A DNA stretch of 64,000 nt from Rhizoctonia solani (GCF_016906535.1 NC_057381.1:1054001-1118000), one strand, 5' to 3'. Shown: positions 23,636 to 35,908, numbered from the stretch's first letter. Notes: a model not told the origin generated them from the sequence alone. Numbers and translations are program-made.

Positions 23636-25785
23636 ATGTACTTGTACTCGCTATTTTTACAAGCCTTAAGATCTTTCTCGCCCCGTGCTACTATTCGCAA
23701 GATACAAACATCTGGACATTTGCCTGAATATGCTCTAGCCTATGCACCGATAATACATCTTTGGTCGCAGGAAAATTTCTGGCCCTCTGATCCTTCTATT
23801 CATCTCCAACACATCACAGCCAAGCATAGTGACTCTAGCAATGATACTACGGCACCTTATCCGTTAACTATCGCTAACTTGAACTATACTGGAAGCAATG
23901 TAGATATTTATCTGACTGGAAACGATGATGTAGAGACTGAGCCAGAATGGCTCCGAAGTACATACGGAAGGCCGGACTCATTCGGGAAAAGTAAGGCGCG
24001 GTCTGCTATCATCGCTATCGACAAGGTAAACCACTTTAGTTGTTTGGCGGTACGGTCTCTCATAAGTGTTTCTTGATAGAGTGAAATAATTGGCCCAGGA
24101 TATGTAGATATCTTCTACCCCTTCTTTTACAGTACGTACAGCCTGGCCAGGGTGCTTACCTCACCTAACTGCTGATGTTAAATAGGCTATAATCGGGGCA
24201 ACAGTTATAATGGTTCGGTATATGGCGATCACGTTGGGGACTGGGAAAATATAATGATACGATTTCTCAATGGCGTACCTCAGTCTGTGCATTACTCGCA
24301 GCACTCAGATGGCCCTGCTTACACATACACCGCAACTCCCAAACGTGGTTTACGCCCCATTGCTTATTCTGCTGGCGGTTCACATGCCAATTATGCAACT
24401 GTAAGGTGGACGACAGCAATCGCCCACCACCTAACCCGCGGATGTGCGCTTTTACTTGGCGCCGAGGCGAAAATTCACAATGAATGCCTATTTTCTCGCC
24501 AACTAGAGCGAATTCAAACAAAAAACGTGGTAAAGTTACGCGAAATTTGTGTAGCAGAATACGTATCTAGTTTATATCCCGTTGGTTCCATTTTTCATCG
24601 CTCTGCATCCAAAATATGACCGTGCTCGACGGTCTACACGTGATGAGAAACGACTGTCGCTATTCGCGACCACTCGCAATTGTGTCAAGATGGATTCCTT
24701 AGCTCATCTGTAGGCTCCGGGGTCCGTGTTGTCAATATATAAACGCTCAAATTAGTTCTAAGTGAAGGATTTAACCAGTATATGCATTATCTTGCGTATG
24801 TACATGTCCTAGGGCGATCTGCTTGTATGGAATGTGACCTGGCGTCTGGTGATGGCTTCGGAACGCTTTGGTTGCCCATTCTATTGCCATTTCGCCGTTG
24901 TTACCATTAAACATACCACTCTCCGAGCAATCCCAATCTGCCTCTTTTTTCGAAGTTTTGTCTTGCTGGGAGGCATTGTTTTGATTACCAGATGGGGTGC
25001 AAAAGGACCCCAGAGTCCATTGCTGAACTAAAGAATCCACTATGACCGAATTACAAGTGCTTGCGAGCAAGGACCGTTGGTTTCTTGTCACGTGTAGACC
25101 ACCAAACCCAGTTGTATTTTCGATGCACGGTTCTGTATGATACATATAATGCAATTTAACTCGTATCTTTACTCTTTACTTAAGTTTCTGAACAACTTTA
25201 CCACGTTTTTTGTTCAAATTCGCTTTAGTTGGCGAGAAAATAGGCATTCATTGTGAATTTTTGCCTCGGCGCCAAGTAAAAGCGCACATCCGCGGGTTAG
25301 GTGGTGGGCGATTGCTGTCGTCCACCTTAGGCCTGCACAATCATAGTGCCAATTTCGGGTATCTTACTGATCACGCCGATGCTGGGCCTGTATGGGTGAG
25401 TCAATTATCACAGAGTCATCTCAGCTCTAAGCCCATCATTGACGTACAAACGACAAATCTCAGGATATAACGTTGAATTATGTAGCGTATTGGTTTTCTA
25501 CCGAAGAAGGTTTTATTGGTGTGACGGGCAATCATGTTTCAAGTTCGTGGCTCGCGTTCATTGGTAAGCTGTGCAAACTATCCAGGAAGTGAAACTCATC
25601 TAGAACTCGTACAATGAAGGACACTGGGGCGATAAGCAATACCCGGATGATGACCCACGACAGCATTCGCTAGAGGGCCAATACCGATACACCAGCGGCC
25701 CTCCGGGCCCAATTGGACATAATCTAATGAGGACGACTTTGTGTCAATATAGTGATTGTTCGGCGCAGGAATCCCTCGGAGCATG
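23636..25785 (+). pseudogene. VPS62-like protein gene, split by a 924 bp element
   Basis: Exons 23636-24025, 24080-24131, 24186-24403 and 25328-25395, then one ending near 25564 and a last one from about 25620 to 25785, are connected by good splice sites. The protein shows PEYALAYAPIIHLWSQENFW, GPGYVDIFYPFFYS, YGDHVGDWENIMIRF, GGSHANYATV, then YLTDHADAGPVWD, NYVAYW and HWGDKQYPDDDPRQ. This is the order seen in fungal Vps62 (vacuolar protein sorting-associated protein 62). Its biochemical role is poorly known. The fourth block is cut after ATV by a transposable element (24404-25327). Omitting it with one TA joins the halves in frame, so the gene was functional until recently. As it stands the message would run into stops inside the element unless the element is spliced out. 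Confidence 0.8.
24404..25327 (-). mobile_element. 924 bp non-autonomous TA-flanked DNA transposon inside the VPS62-like gene
   Basis: The left end AGGTGGACGACAGCAATCGCC and following about 140 bases recur inverted at the right end (25185-25327) with a few differences. TA dinucleotides flank both ends (24402-24403, 25328-25329). The interior holds a minus-strand frame whose last part (EWATKAFRSHHQTPGHIPYKQ) resembles the C-terminus of the transposase in the 2.9 kb element (AWATTIFKHHRETPAHIPYDE). The catalytic region is absent. It is therefore an internally deleted derivative of a related but distinct transposon, dependent on another copy for movement. Confidence 0.82.
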
Positions 25786-26189
25786 ACGTAGTTTTGCGAT
25801 GAGCTGGAATGTGTTTAATTTCACTGGCGTTGATGAGCGTGACAGACTTTCTGGCGAGGGACAAGCAATAATTTCTCTGAATATTCAGCCATTTGAAACC
25901 ATATTTACCCCTAGAGCTCTCTTAATTTGTAAGTTGATTGGCGGGCGTTTCGTGCTAAAACTGAATTCCCCCTGCACTTGATCTGGGTCTCGGAAATTCA
26001 GTGGATGTCAATCAGCGACGGTTATAGAATTTGAAAACCAAGAGAGTTGAGCGCACGCGCGAAGATATTTGGGGGGAGTCGAACCTTGGAAAGCATCAAT
26101 TTACAGAGCGGCTAGATGTATATATACATGGAGACCATAATCGTTTTATGATAAGTTTCAAAGAGAAAGATAAATATGTAGAGACAATG
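25786..26189. other. Intergenic region between VPS62-like and zinc-finger-like genes
   Basis: The two genes are convergent here. One open frame of 60 codons (25799-25981) has no recognisable motif. I see no other feature. Confidence 0.4.
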
Positions 26190-26851
26190 TTAATACTGTG
26201 CAGGGCCATTGTACCCAAAATCATTGGATTTAAGATAGTATACTAGGCGAGGAATATCTTCGTCGCGAACATGGCAATAATCTTCACACCGTGTTCCAAA
26301 AAACTTGAGTACAACAATATCCCCAGCCCAAGGATAGGGAATCACGTCTCCCGGGGCCATACTCCGGAGACATTGGTTTATAGGGCTCGAATCGTTACGA
26401 AATGTGTCTCTGAAAAATAACTGAAGCGGCCGATGGAGGGGCGTACCATCCGCATGAGAAGTGACGTCGATACTACCCAGTGATGTACCCGGGAAAACCG
26501 ACGACAGATCTGGTGCCCAGCGGAGCGACGAACTTGAGCTCAGATGTGGTTTCTCCCATAACCTGACCTGTATAAACTTTGGGTTGAGACACATCGCCGG
26601 AAGGTGCAATGCCATGACGGTTTTGTAGGCACTGGTTATATGCGTCAACTATGTTAGCCAGGCTCTTATATGATCATATAGATCACGTACGGGACGCGTG
26701 GAGGACCCATTTGATTTGTTAGAGTGCTAACACTGTTGCTTCCATAGGATTGTGGACACAGAGAAACGTGGGTTGACATTTCGGAATTGTATGGGAAACG
26801 GAACTGAGTGCAAAAGTTACAAAAGTTGTGGCTATCGGTAGTGATGTCCAT
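26190..26851 (-). CDS. Small protein of unknown function with N-terminal C2HC zinc-finger-like motif, 200 aa
   Basis: Two exons (26851-26691 and 26631-26190) join in phase to 603 nt. Residues 8-31 show CNFCTQF, then EMSTHVSLC, a C-x2-C ... H-x4-C arrangement that could bind one zinc ion. The second exon carries PLHRPLQLFFRDTFRNDSSP, then INQCLRSM, and near the end GDIVVLKFFG and YLKSNDFG. I recall similar short proteins of unknown role in Agaricomycetes, but I cannot name a family. The start is the only ATG directly before the finger. Confidence 0.5.
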
Positions 26852-27181
26852 GAGGAACGGAAGCAAGATAGCAGGGGTATGGGAATTACCTGACTTTTAA
26901 TCACTTCCAGCATTCTAGCAGTGGCGTTGCTCAACTATTACCCGATCGTCCTAAAGTGAGTAGCGAGGACCAGGCAATTTGGCAAATTCGATTGCGTAAC
27001 AACCCCTTGCATTTCAATGAATCTTTTAATTCAGGTTTGCACCACTACCGGAATTGCTTGTAGAAAAGATATGACTCAATCGCCAGCAGGGCTTACTTTG
27101 GCTGAATAGTCTAGAAGCTTTTATATATGATTTCATTTTAGGTGATAACAGAATAAGTCACATTGATAGTCTATGCATTAT
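26852..27181. other. Intergenic region upstream of the zinc-finger-like gene
   Basis: It holds the promoter of the small zinc-finger-like gene and the 3' flank of xylose reductase. No gene is supported. Confidence 0.4.
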
Positions 27182-28600
27182 CTATGCAAAGATCGACATG
27201 CGTGGGTCGATATCTGCAGGGTTGTTGAACTGTTTGTATACTTAGTACCTAGTAGACTAAAACATTTGGTGAACACTTACGCGAATGCCCTGGTTAAGAG
27301 CACTGATGGATTTGATCTGCTCATCACTCAGATCAAAATCGGTCGAAGCCAAGTTTTGTTCGAGGCGGCCTTGGTTGTTGCTCTTGGGGATAACAGCAAT
27401 ACCACGCTGGCTTGCCCATCGGAGTAGGACTTGGGCGGCGGCTGAAGATTGAACAGTCAGGCTAAGTATATCGCCCTTGAGCCAAAGTGTAGCACTTACT
27501 CTTGTTGTGCGCCTTTGCTACGGATTCGATGGTGGAGTGGCCCTCGAGCAACGACTTGACACCTTGTCCCATGTTGAGCTCCAAGAAGCTCTGAGGTCCA
27601 AACGAAGAGTAGGCAGTCACGGCAATGCCCAAGGTGTTGGCAAGTTTGATCAAAGGCTCCTGAGTAAGGTAAGGGTGGTGCTCAATCTGGAGGACTTGAG
27701 GAGCAATGCGTGCGTAGCGGAATATATCGATGATCAAAGAGCCTTGCATGTTTCTGTATGCGATAAGTGGGGGCGGTAAAAATTATTAGAAGTTCAACGT
27801 ACGAAATTCCAATGTTCTTAGCCAAACCAGCATCAACGAGCTCTTCCAGAGCTTGCCATGTTTCTTGGATCGGGGTGTTTTCTATTTCGAGCATTCTTCT
27901 CATGAGTATCGGACTCACAAATCGTAACTTTGTTCACTCACGAAGCTCGACTGTTTTACCGTCATCACCGAACCACTCGGGTGGGTACCGCTTGGCCGGG
28001 TCAACGTACTTGAGGGAGACGGGGAAATGGATCAAAAACAAGTCAAAGTAGTCAAGACCCCAGTCGGCGAGTTGTTTCCGGGCCAGAGCGTGAGCATGCT
28101 CCTTGGCATGAAAAGTGTTCCAGAGCTAACAAGATAAGTTAGTGATGTACACTAACCAGGGCGCAATACCTGGGACCAACCTTGGATGTGATGAAGAGGT
28201 CCTCACGCTTGACGATACCCTCCTTGATCGCCCGGGCAACACCTTCACCGGCCTCCTTTTCGTTTCCATAGTCGCCTGCACCATCGAGCAAGCGATAGCC
28301 GCTCTTGATTGCGTTATAGACAGTCTGACGACAGAGGCAGAGCAGCGTCAATATCTCTGTCTGCTGATTGGTCATACGATCAAACTTACATCGGCGCATG
28401 TAGACTTGGTGACTTTCCAGAGACCAAATCTATAGAGCGGAGAACGAAAATGAGACAGGTGAAAAAGTGACATAAAGGATCCAGACATACCCAACAAGGG
28501 GCATCTAGGATAGCCGCGCGTCGAGTCAGTTGTATGCTCGATCGAATTACGCGTTGAACCTCACCTTTTGCCCAGTGCGCTTGAGAGTAATGCTGGCCAT
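27182..28600 (-). CDS. XYL1: NAD(P)H-dependent D-xylose reductase (aldo-keto reductase)
   Basis: About eight exons read [138 protein letters not shown] and end in DPRMSIFA. The aldo-keto reductase tetrad is present: Asp and Tyr in [10 protein letters not shown], Lys in ITSK, His in LIHFP. The IPKSN loop contacts the cofactor phosphate. The order and lengths match yeast and fungal xylose reductases, which convert xylose to xylitol in the cytosol. That fits growth on plant hemicellulose. A TATATATC lies about 90 bases before the start. Confidence 0.9.
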
Positions 28601-29242
28601 GGTTGTGAATAGGGATGAGTGAATGAAGAGAGGGAGAGGTGGTGGTATACAAGCGTTGAATGCAGAAGACACCGAAGAAAATGCGCGGTAGATATATAGA
28701 AGTCGGAGGTATTGTCCAAAAGGGGATATCGATATCGCGCCGGTCGGCGTCCCATCCTTGCGTGATCGTATCTCCTGGCGGGCCTTCTGGACTTCGTGTC
28801 GCTCGGCCCAATCGACGAATTAGTTCCGGAAACCATGACGTTTGAATGTCTTTGGTAGCTGGAATTGACGTGGAGGCCGGACTTCGGGAAAAAATAATTA
28901 GACTATGATGATAAGTAATACATATAGCCCCTGTCCCCAACACTCTTGTGATGTACCTCATCCGCAAATTTCCTCGAAGCTACCCCAGACAGTACTTGTT
29001 GTATTCACGTTCATGTATTATTAATGTTGTGGTAAACAACTTAAAACAAGACAAATCTATTAAGCGAAGTGGATCAAATCGGCAAAATACGTTCAAGCGC
29101 CGAAGAAAAGAGGAAAAGGGAAAAGACAAGGAACTAAGGAGAAACGGAGCATACATGGGAGAACCGTATCCTGACAGCACTCTTATTCAATACAGATGGG
29201 AAAAAAAAGTGCGATACAAATTGGGGCTAGATAGCCAGTGCT
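28601..29242. other. Promoter of xylose reductase and 3' flank of the first PB1 gene
   Basis: No gene is supported. A TATA-like stretch sits near 28688-28697 on the minus strand. Confidence 0.4.
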
Positions 29243-32200
29243 CTAAGTTTGGCCGTGGCCAGAGTACTTGAATAGATCCCGTACAATGTGGTATGCAAGC
29301 TCGTTCTCGTTAACGCCAGGTGTATTCATCAGTGGTCGAATGCGGTGACCGACAATCGACGGCAGTGTAGGGTATTTCTGCGGGGTGTAGCCCATCTAGG
29401 TATCACGTCTTCAGCCACAGGAGATAGCCTTCAAGGACCAGGAACAACTTACCTCGGTTAATCTCAAGGCCACTCGTTTAGCCAAATCTTGCTGTAGTGG
29501 CTGAGGTGCATATTGTGAGGAGTGGTGAGCTGCACCCGGATAAGCATCGGGTTGCAAACCGTGATACGTTTCAGTGCGGGTAGAATTCGAGGGCGGCGGA
29601 CGAGAATGGGAGTATCGCTCAGGACTAACACCACCAGTAAGGGACTGTCGTCTTCGCCTGGCTCGATCGAACGACTGTGCCGAGGGATCCTCGTGTACAG
29701 GGGAGACGGGTGCAGTAACCGCAGAATTCGATCCTGGGAATCCCGGAGGAGGTACAAGCGTCACTTGACCAAGGCCCTCCGCATAGACGGTACTTGCTTG
29801 CGATCCGGGATACGGCCCGGCAGTACGTGGCCCATTATCATATGGATTTTCAATGTACTGACGTTCCGCCTCGTGAGGGCGCGGAGGAACAAGGCCCTGG
29901 AGTTGGCTCGTCAAATCAGCAATCTTAGGGTCGCTGCTGGCCCTATGTATGCAAACAGTTGGGTCATGATCTTTCAAACTAAACGGACGGCACTTACGCT
30001 GCTTTGGCCCTCTTGCGTTCTGCCTTGGCTGCCGCACGTTCTTCCATTTCCTTCTTCCGCTCTGCCCTCTCAAGTTTGTATAATTCTCGTTGAGACTTGT
30101 AGAGTTGCCTATCCATATCGGCCTTGGTCGTATCCGTCGACCGCTGGCTCTGACTGGCGAGCACCAGGCCGCCTTCATGTCCACCGTGCCTCGCGAATCC
30201 ACGGCTTGGGTCTGGAGTCATCGGACTGCCATCCGTTTCCTCGCCGGGAACTACAGGCGGAGGAACCACACGAGCTTGAGGCGGGAGGAAAGATGGCGGC
30301 ACGATTTCGAAATCACCAGGAGGGGGACGCGAACGAGACCTGGCGTGCGAAGACTTGTCGGGCGAGGTGTTGCTAGGATAAGACGAGGTCCCAAAGCCGT
30401 ATGATGTCTGTGAAGGCGGAGTCGTTCCAGTCGAATAGCCCTCGCGCGTCAAGCTCGAAGCCGGATACTTGGGGCGTGGCACATTGATAATCGGCGCGCC
30501 TTGTTGCCTGCCGCGATTGGCGAATTCAAAGCTGGTCGCGAATTCACTCTTGGGAACGCTGAATTCGGGATCAGCTGGAATGGTAGGAGTAGGGGTCACA
30601 GAAGGCGTTGGTACACGCGGCTCAAGTGCCATACTAATATTCTCATGAGGAGATGGTGCCGGGCGGGATGGAAGGATCTTGGTGAGAAGGTCATCAACCG
30701 AAGTGACTATCCGGAGCATTTCGGGGGAAAGGCGGCGGTTGTGGAAAGTAGAACTGAGCGCCCCCGGATGAGGACCACTTGAGAACGTCTCACGAATCGC
30801 TATCGGCGTAGATCAGTAAATATGCGTATGGCCAAATTACATAGAAGCCTACCGTCAAGAAGTTCACGTTCGTTGTCTAAAATCCGACCAAATGAGACCA
30901 GCAGATCAGCAACGTCGCTGCAAACTTGAGCTGTGCTAGGAGGCGCAGGAATGCCAGGCGTGGCGGGTGCACTACCGCTCGCTCCGTTCTGGCCATTCTC
31001 AGAGACCAAATCCGAATCGAAAAACTTCTTAGGTGCCGGGGTAGGAGGATAAATCTTGGAGTTTGGACGAGACGATTTGCCGGTCTTGTCCTTGCTCCTT
31101 GTCGATGATTTACGCTGACGAATTGTGGGGGCATTAGATGGGGACGTGCCAAACACATTCGCCCTGGCAGCTTCGATTCGATCCCTGTACGATTGCTCAT
31201 CCTCCTGGTCGGCCGTCTGGTCCTGGACATGCTCCCACTCGGACGAATGCGACAAGTCTGACACGCCACGCTGATGCGTCTGATGAGGTTGCGTCCGTTC
31301 ATCGATCTTGATCCTCTCCAGACGCTCGCGCTCGCGATCCCATTCATGCTGCTCCTGTCGGCGCTGTTCCTCGACCGCCGCACGGGTGGCAGCCTCGGCC
31401 GACGCACGAGCGCTTTCGTCCCGCTCTCGAGCAGCTTCGCGCTCCATCGCCTTGAGCTCCATTTCTTCAAACTTGGACCCGGTCGGATTCGCCGCCTCGG
31501 CAGCACGACGAGCTTCTTCCTCCTTAGCAGCCTTCTCGAGTTTCTTCTTGTGCCTTCGCCCGCGAGGAACGGTAGCCAGTACAGCAGGAGAGCCTTCATA
31601 AGTTGTCGCGCGATCAGCGACCATCGAGTCCATGTGGACCGTTGCGGCCACTGGAGGAGGGACCAGCTTGGATTGAGTCTGTTGTTGTTGCTGTTGTGGG
31701 GGAGGTCCACGCGAGGGACCCTTGAGTGTACCAGTGGCAACATGGGAAGGTGGGGCCCAAGGTAATGCTGGAGCCTTGGCCGTAGAGGTAGGAGTCGTAC
31801 TCGCAGCCCATGCTGGGGTCTTGGTCACATTTCCATCATTCGCCCATGGATTCGAATCGGGGTCCAAACGCGAGCTTGTATTCGAAGTTGGGATGGGTTT
31901 CGTGGGCTCGGGAATAGGCGGAGGAGGCGGTGGAGGTGGAGGTGGTGGAGCAGAAGCAGCAGGGGCAGGGGCAGGAGTAGGAGAAGATTCATTCCCCCCA
32001 CCAAGCACTTCCCCCACGCGCCAAACCAACTGCCAGTACCGCCAGTATTCTTACTCGGCTGCGGACTCGGAGAAGGCTTAAACCCGCCTGGGAGATCCTC
32101 CTTTTCAGGGGACGACGCATCTTCCAAATCCGTGCCTCCCGCCGACCTGGCGAGCGGACTCAACGCATCCGCAAAGGTCGAGTAGCCCGAGAGCCGCAGC

Positions 32201-32616
32201 TTGGTCGGATCCCGCTCGGCCTCGTCCTCGGGCGTAAGGCCCCACTGAGAGCCGCCGCCGACTGTGCTCGCGGCCACGGTCTGCAGATCCCGAGTGAGGA
32301 ACATATCCTCCCGCGGGTCCGAGACCGAATCGTCCGGAATACCTTCGCTCAAGTTCCGGACGATAAACTTGTGGGGCGTCGAGGACGGGTCGAAATCGTC
32401 TTCCTCGAGGGCGTAGTAGTATTCCATGAGCTCGGGCTGGGACGAGATCGTGATCTTGTCTCCGTCCGGGTCGAGATAGGTCAATGCGACCGCTGCGTGC
32501 GGGATCTGGCATACGTCCCCGATCTTCCACGACAGTTCATGCCACGAAGGCTGCTCCACATTCTTGAACGTCACTTTGCGGACTAGGCCGCGGTGTAATA
32601 GTTTGAACTGCACCAT
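29243..32616 (-). CDS. PB1-domain scaffold protein 1, large, low-complexity
   Basis: The N-terminal about 90 residues form a PB1 domain with a basic start (KLLHRGLVRKVTF) and the acidic OPCA motif YLDPDGDKITISSQPELMEYY. Such domains pair with other PB1 domains in signalling scaffolds. A Pro-rich stretch with about 11 consecutive prolines follows, then a Gln run, then a charged coiled coil (RRHKKKLEKAAKEEEARRAAE and on). A helical segment (AQVCSDVADLLVSFGRIL) comes next, a second basic coil (LYKLERAERKKEMEERAAAK), and a conserved tail read from small exons (stop 29243). Near 32000-32050 the frame needs either a 47-base GTAAGA...AG intron or one inserted base. The next gene upstream is a paralogue. 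I cannot assign a pathway. Confidence 0.75.
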
Positions 32617-33704
32617 GCGAGTATAGGTGTGTATGTGGGTTGGGGGCAAGTTCAACCGGTCGAGTCAGTTTCTATTGTTTATCACAATCAGATTCGGATA
32701 CCGCACTACGGTGGGGAGAGTTTAATTCCTTCAGATAACAACGGCGTAAAGATCTCGGAAAGCGTTTAGAAAGAGAGAGAGAGAGAGTAAAATCAAAAAA
32801 TGAACAATCGTAATTCGCCGCCCCCTTAGGGAGGAGCAACGGCCCAAAAGTGCTGACGGTGGATAAGAACAGGAAGCTCTCGCCAAAGTCGGACCCAGCT
32901 CGCCAGATCAAGATCGAATCATTCAGTGTGCCTTTGAAATGCATGAGAGGGACAAGCGCTGGGGTTTGTTATGGGGCTCCAAACGGGAGAAGCACTAATT
33001 TGTGTGGGTTTTACTTTGGCCAAGGGAGCAAACTATGGGCGGAAGCAAAGTGTGCCCAAGTCATCGAGTAGACTCGAGCTACGCATGGCTCTCAAACTAA
33101 ATAAATTATTGAAAATCTGCATACATTCGCCAATTTTGAAATCTCACGTTTCGCCTGACATGATTTCACCGACATTCTAGATCGACTCGTTCACACCGTC
33201 GAAGTTGTGGAGTGCGATCGTAGCCCAATACACGTGTGTGGGGGTTAAATGCGTGTAGACGTTGACATCAATGCCTGGGAGTATTCCACTCTTTATCAAC
33301 AAGCTACACAGGTGTACCTCATTGAGACTTCAGTACAAGTGTCTTGACATAAAGTGAGATAAATGTCGACTCAAGTCCTTGGGGTTACTCCTGATTCAGA
33401 GCGGTGCTCAGACAACACTCTGAACTTGAAACAACCGTTCCAGTCACACAAATCAACACCACCCAATAGTAAAAATATCTCAATTCTACACGCTAGCGTG
33501 CTACACCGGTCCAAGAGACAAAACAGAGTAATCATAAGAGAAAAAAAAAATCTAAAACTATCACAACAAATCTGTACCGTAGATCCAATCCAAGCAATAG
33601 AAACAAGTCAATCCAATCCAGTCACTAATTCGAATCGTAAATCGTTAATCTCGTGCCAAGGGTGGTTATACCGTCGTCGTCAAGTCAAAGGGGACTTGAG
33701 AAAT
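32617..33704. other. Intergenic region between the two PB1 genes
   Basis: It contains the promoter of PB1 gene 1 and the 3' flank of PB1 gene 2. A short (AG)n microsatellite lies at about 32772-32787. No gene is supported. Confidence 0.45.
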
Positions 33705-35908
33705 CTACTTGCTCCCGGTGGGAACCAACTGAGCCAACAATTCCTCTAGCAGGGCGTTTTCGTTGGCGTTTTCGGCGTTGGTTGCATATGGCCGGGTTGC
33801 GTCGCGAACCATACGGCTTACTTGAGGATGAGTTGCGGCACTGAATCCCATCTAAAAAGAACGCTATCAGCAGAGTGAAAAATAAGAAAACAAAGCGAAC
33901 GTACGTCGCCGAGTTGTTCAACGAGCCAGTTGTTGAGCTGTTGTCGGGTTCGGACAGCCGTATCCACAGAGTCGGCAACAGACTTGGGGGCAGGTGGTGG
34001 AACAATGCCTTTCCTCGCTATATACGCAATCAGTACCCGAGTTAGGTAGGAAAAGAACAGAGAGGAACACACATGTAGATTCGGAAATTCCAGCGCGGCT
34101 AGGAACATGAGCCAGTGCTTCATTCAGCTTGTCAAACATATCACCATGCTGTATGGCGGGATATGGCGGCTCAGGAGGTCTATCCATATTGTGAGTGGAG
34201 CGTTTTCAAGATAGATGAGAAAACGTACCCAATAAGACGGTTCTTCTTCGCATCCCGTTCCTTCTTCCTTTCTTCGCGCTCACGGCGGTACTCTTCCTTG
34301 GTTTGCTTGTACATCTCCTTCATGTGCTCCAATTTGACCTTGCTCTCGACATACTTGGCAGCTTCAGGGGCGTTGACGGATTGAGCAGGGACCATTGCGC
34401 CTATCATTTTTCATCAGTACGCGTTCCAGGTAGAGACGTGACAAAAAAAAACTGACCAGTATTGATGTTAAGGCCCCCACGCGCACCCCATTGTTGGCCC
34501 TGCGGCTGTACTCCACCGCTCCTTCCTGCAAACCTCCAAGCAGGACCGGTACCATGAATAGGAGAGCCCATTCCGCTACCGCTAATGACACTCCCAGCAT
34601 CGGTATCGGATCTAACAGACGCGCGATCGGCGCGTGCCATATCCAGGACTGGACGAATACCTGGTCCAACGGTGGATGCGGAACGAAGGCTGGTAGCCGT
34701 CATGGCAGGAGAGGCGACCAGGGGGACCTGTGCAACCGATGGAGTATTGAGACGCGATGGGACAGGCGTTTCGTCTGGTGCGACTGTGGAAGGTGCAGCT
34801 GTTGAGGGTGCAGCTACGGACGGTGGGAGCTCGTACTGGGCCGCAGTGTATGCTGGTGTCACTGGTGCTTGAGTAGGGGTACGTGGAGGTGGGGGAGGCA
34901 AGAGTGTGTGAAGGAGCGAGTTGAACGCGCCGAGAAGGTGATGAGCTGCTACTTGTTGCATCTCCGGAGGATGAGGATCCTCGGCCCAGTACACGCCCGT
35001 ATGAGCATTGTGCAAGATATGACTAAAGTCTGGAAACAAATCAATTACGAACCAATAAAAAGACAAATTCACTTACTGTGCGAAACAGCAGGGTGGGTGA
35101 CGATGGCATCGGATAAAGAGTGCAAAAGCGTGGCAACATCTTGGTAGAGCGCAGGAGTAGGGTGGTGAAGGGGCTCAGGCTCGGCAACTTCATGCATATG
35201 CTCGGCGGTACCGACCGACTCGTTATCGGTGCTGGGACCCTGAATATGGATGGCAGGATTTCCCTCGTAATCTTCGCGTCCAGAGACACTCGACGCGGCG
35301 CTGCGTCCAATGGCAGTCGAGGCAACACTGCGTCCATACTGGCTACGTGATTGGCCAGCTTCGGCGGCAGCAGCCCCAAGATCAGAGCTGGAGGGAATAG
35401 GAGAGATATGGCCCTGGGAAGGAGACTTGACGCTGGCAGCAGTAGCGGCCTGGCCAAACATCATCTCAAAGGGAGCAAAGCCAAAGCCGCCCATGCCCGA
35501 TGAGCCGAACCCACCGCTGCGAGTCGACTTGCTCTCGCCAAAATTGGGCGGTATCTGGGGGGTCTTTCCCCCAGAAGATGCGCTGCTGGAGCTGGAAGAT
35601 GAGTCATCGTCACCGCGCACGTGCTCAAAATCATCAGGAGACTTGTTCTGGGTGTTGCGCATATCGTGCACGGTGAAGCGGTGGGCGGCTTGCTGAGCGG
35701 TGACCGTGTGGAACATATCAAATAGCTCGTCGTTGCTGGAGATATACATCGTGTCTCCATCGGGGTCCACATAGGACAGCGCGACATCACTGGCTGGGAT
35801 GGCGAACAGCTGCTCGACGCGGACAGATACATCCGTCCACGCAGGATGCTCATCCGGGAACTGCACCCGTCGCGTTATCCCATTGAAAGTTAGCTTCATT
35901 GCGGCCAT
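33705..35908 (-). CDS. PB1-domain scaffold protein 2
   Basis: It starts MAAMKLTFNGITRRVQF and has the OPCA motif YVDPDGDTMYISSNDELFDMF within the first 75 residues, a complete PB1 domain. A Ser-rich and Gly/Phe-rich disordered region follows, then a helical stretch (LYQDVATLLHSLSDAIV) like that of the neighbouring paralogue. A long Pro/Ala/Thr region, a charged coiled coil (MYKQTKEEYRREREERKKER) and a final exon with ENALLEELLAQLVPTGSK complete it. At least five introns were seen. Domain order matches PB1 protein 1, suggesting tandem duplication. The partner and pathway are unknown. It shares a short divergent promoter with GDI1. Confidence 0.78.

Noticed and set aside
25799..25981. 60-codon frame downstream of the VPS62-like gene
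   Set aside because: No motif and no splice-linked continuation; probably the 3' untranslated region.
26040..26120. GGTTCGACTCC on the minus strand, like a tRNA B box
   Set aside because: No T-stem pairing and no acceptor stem or A box at the right distance.
30800..32029. Long open frames on the plus strand opposite the PB1 gene
   Set aside because: They are antisense shadows of low-complexity Pro/Ala/Glu-rich coding sequence.
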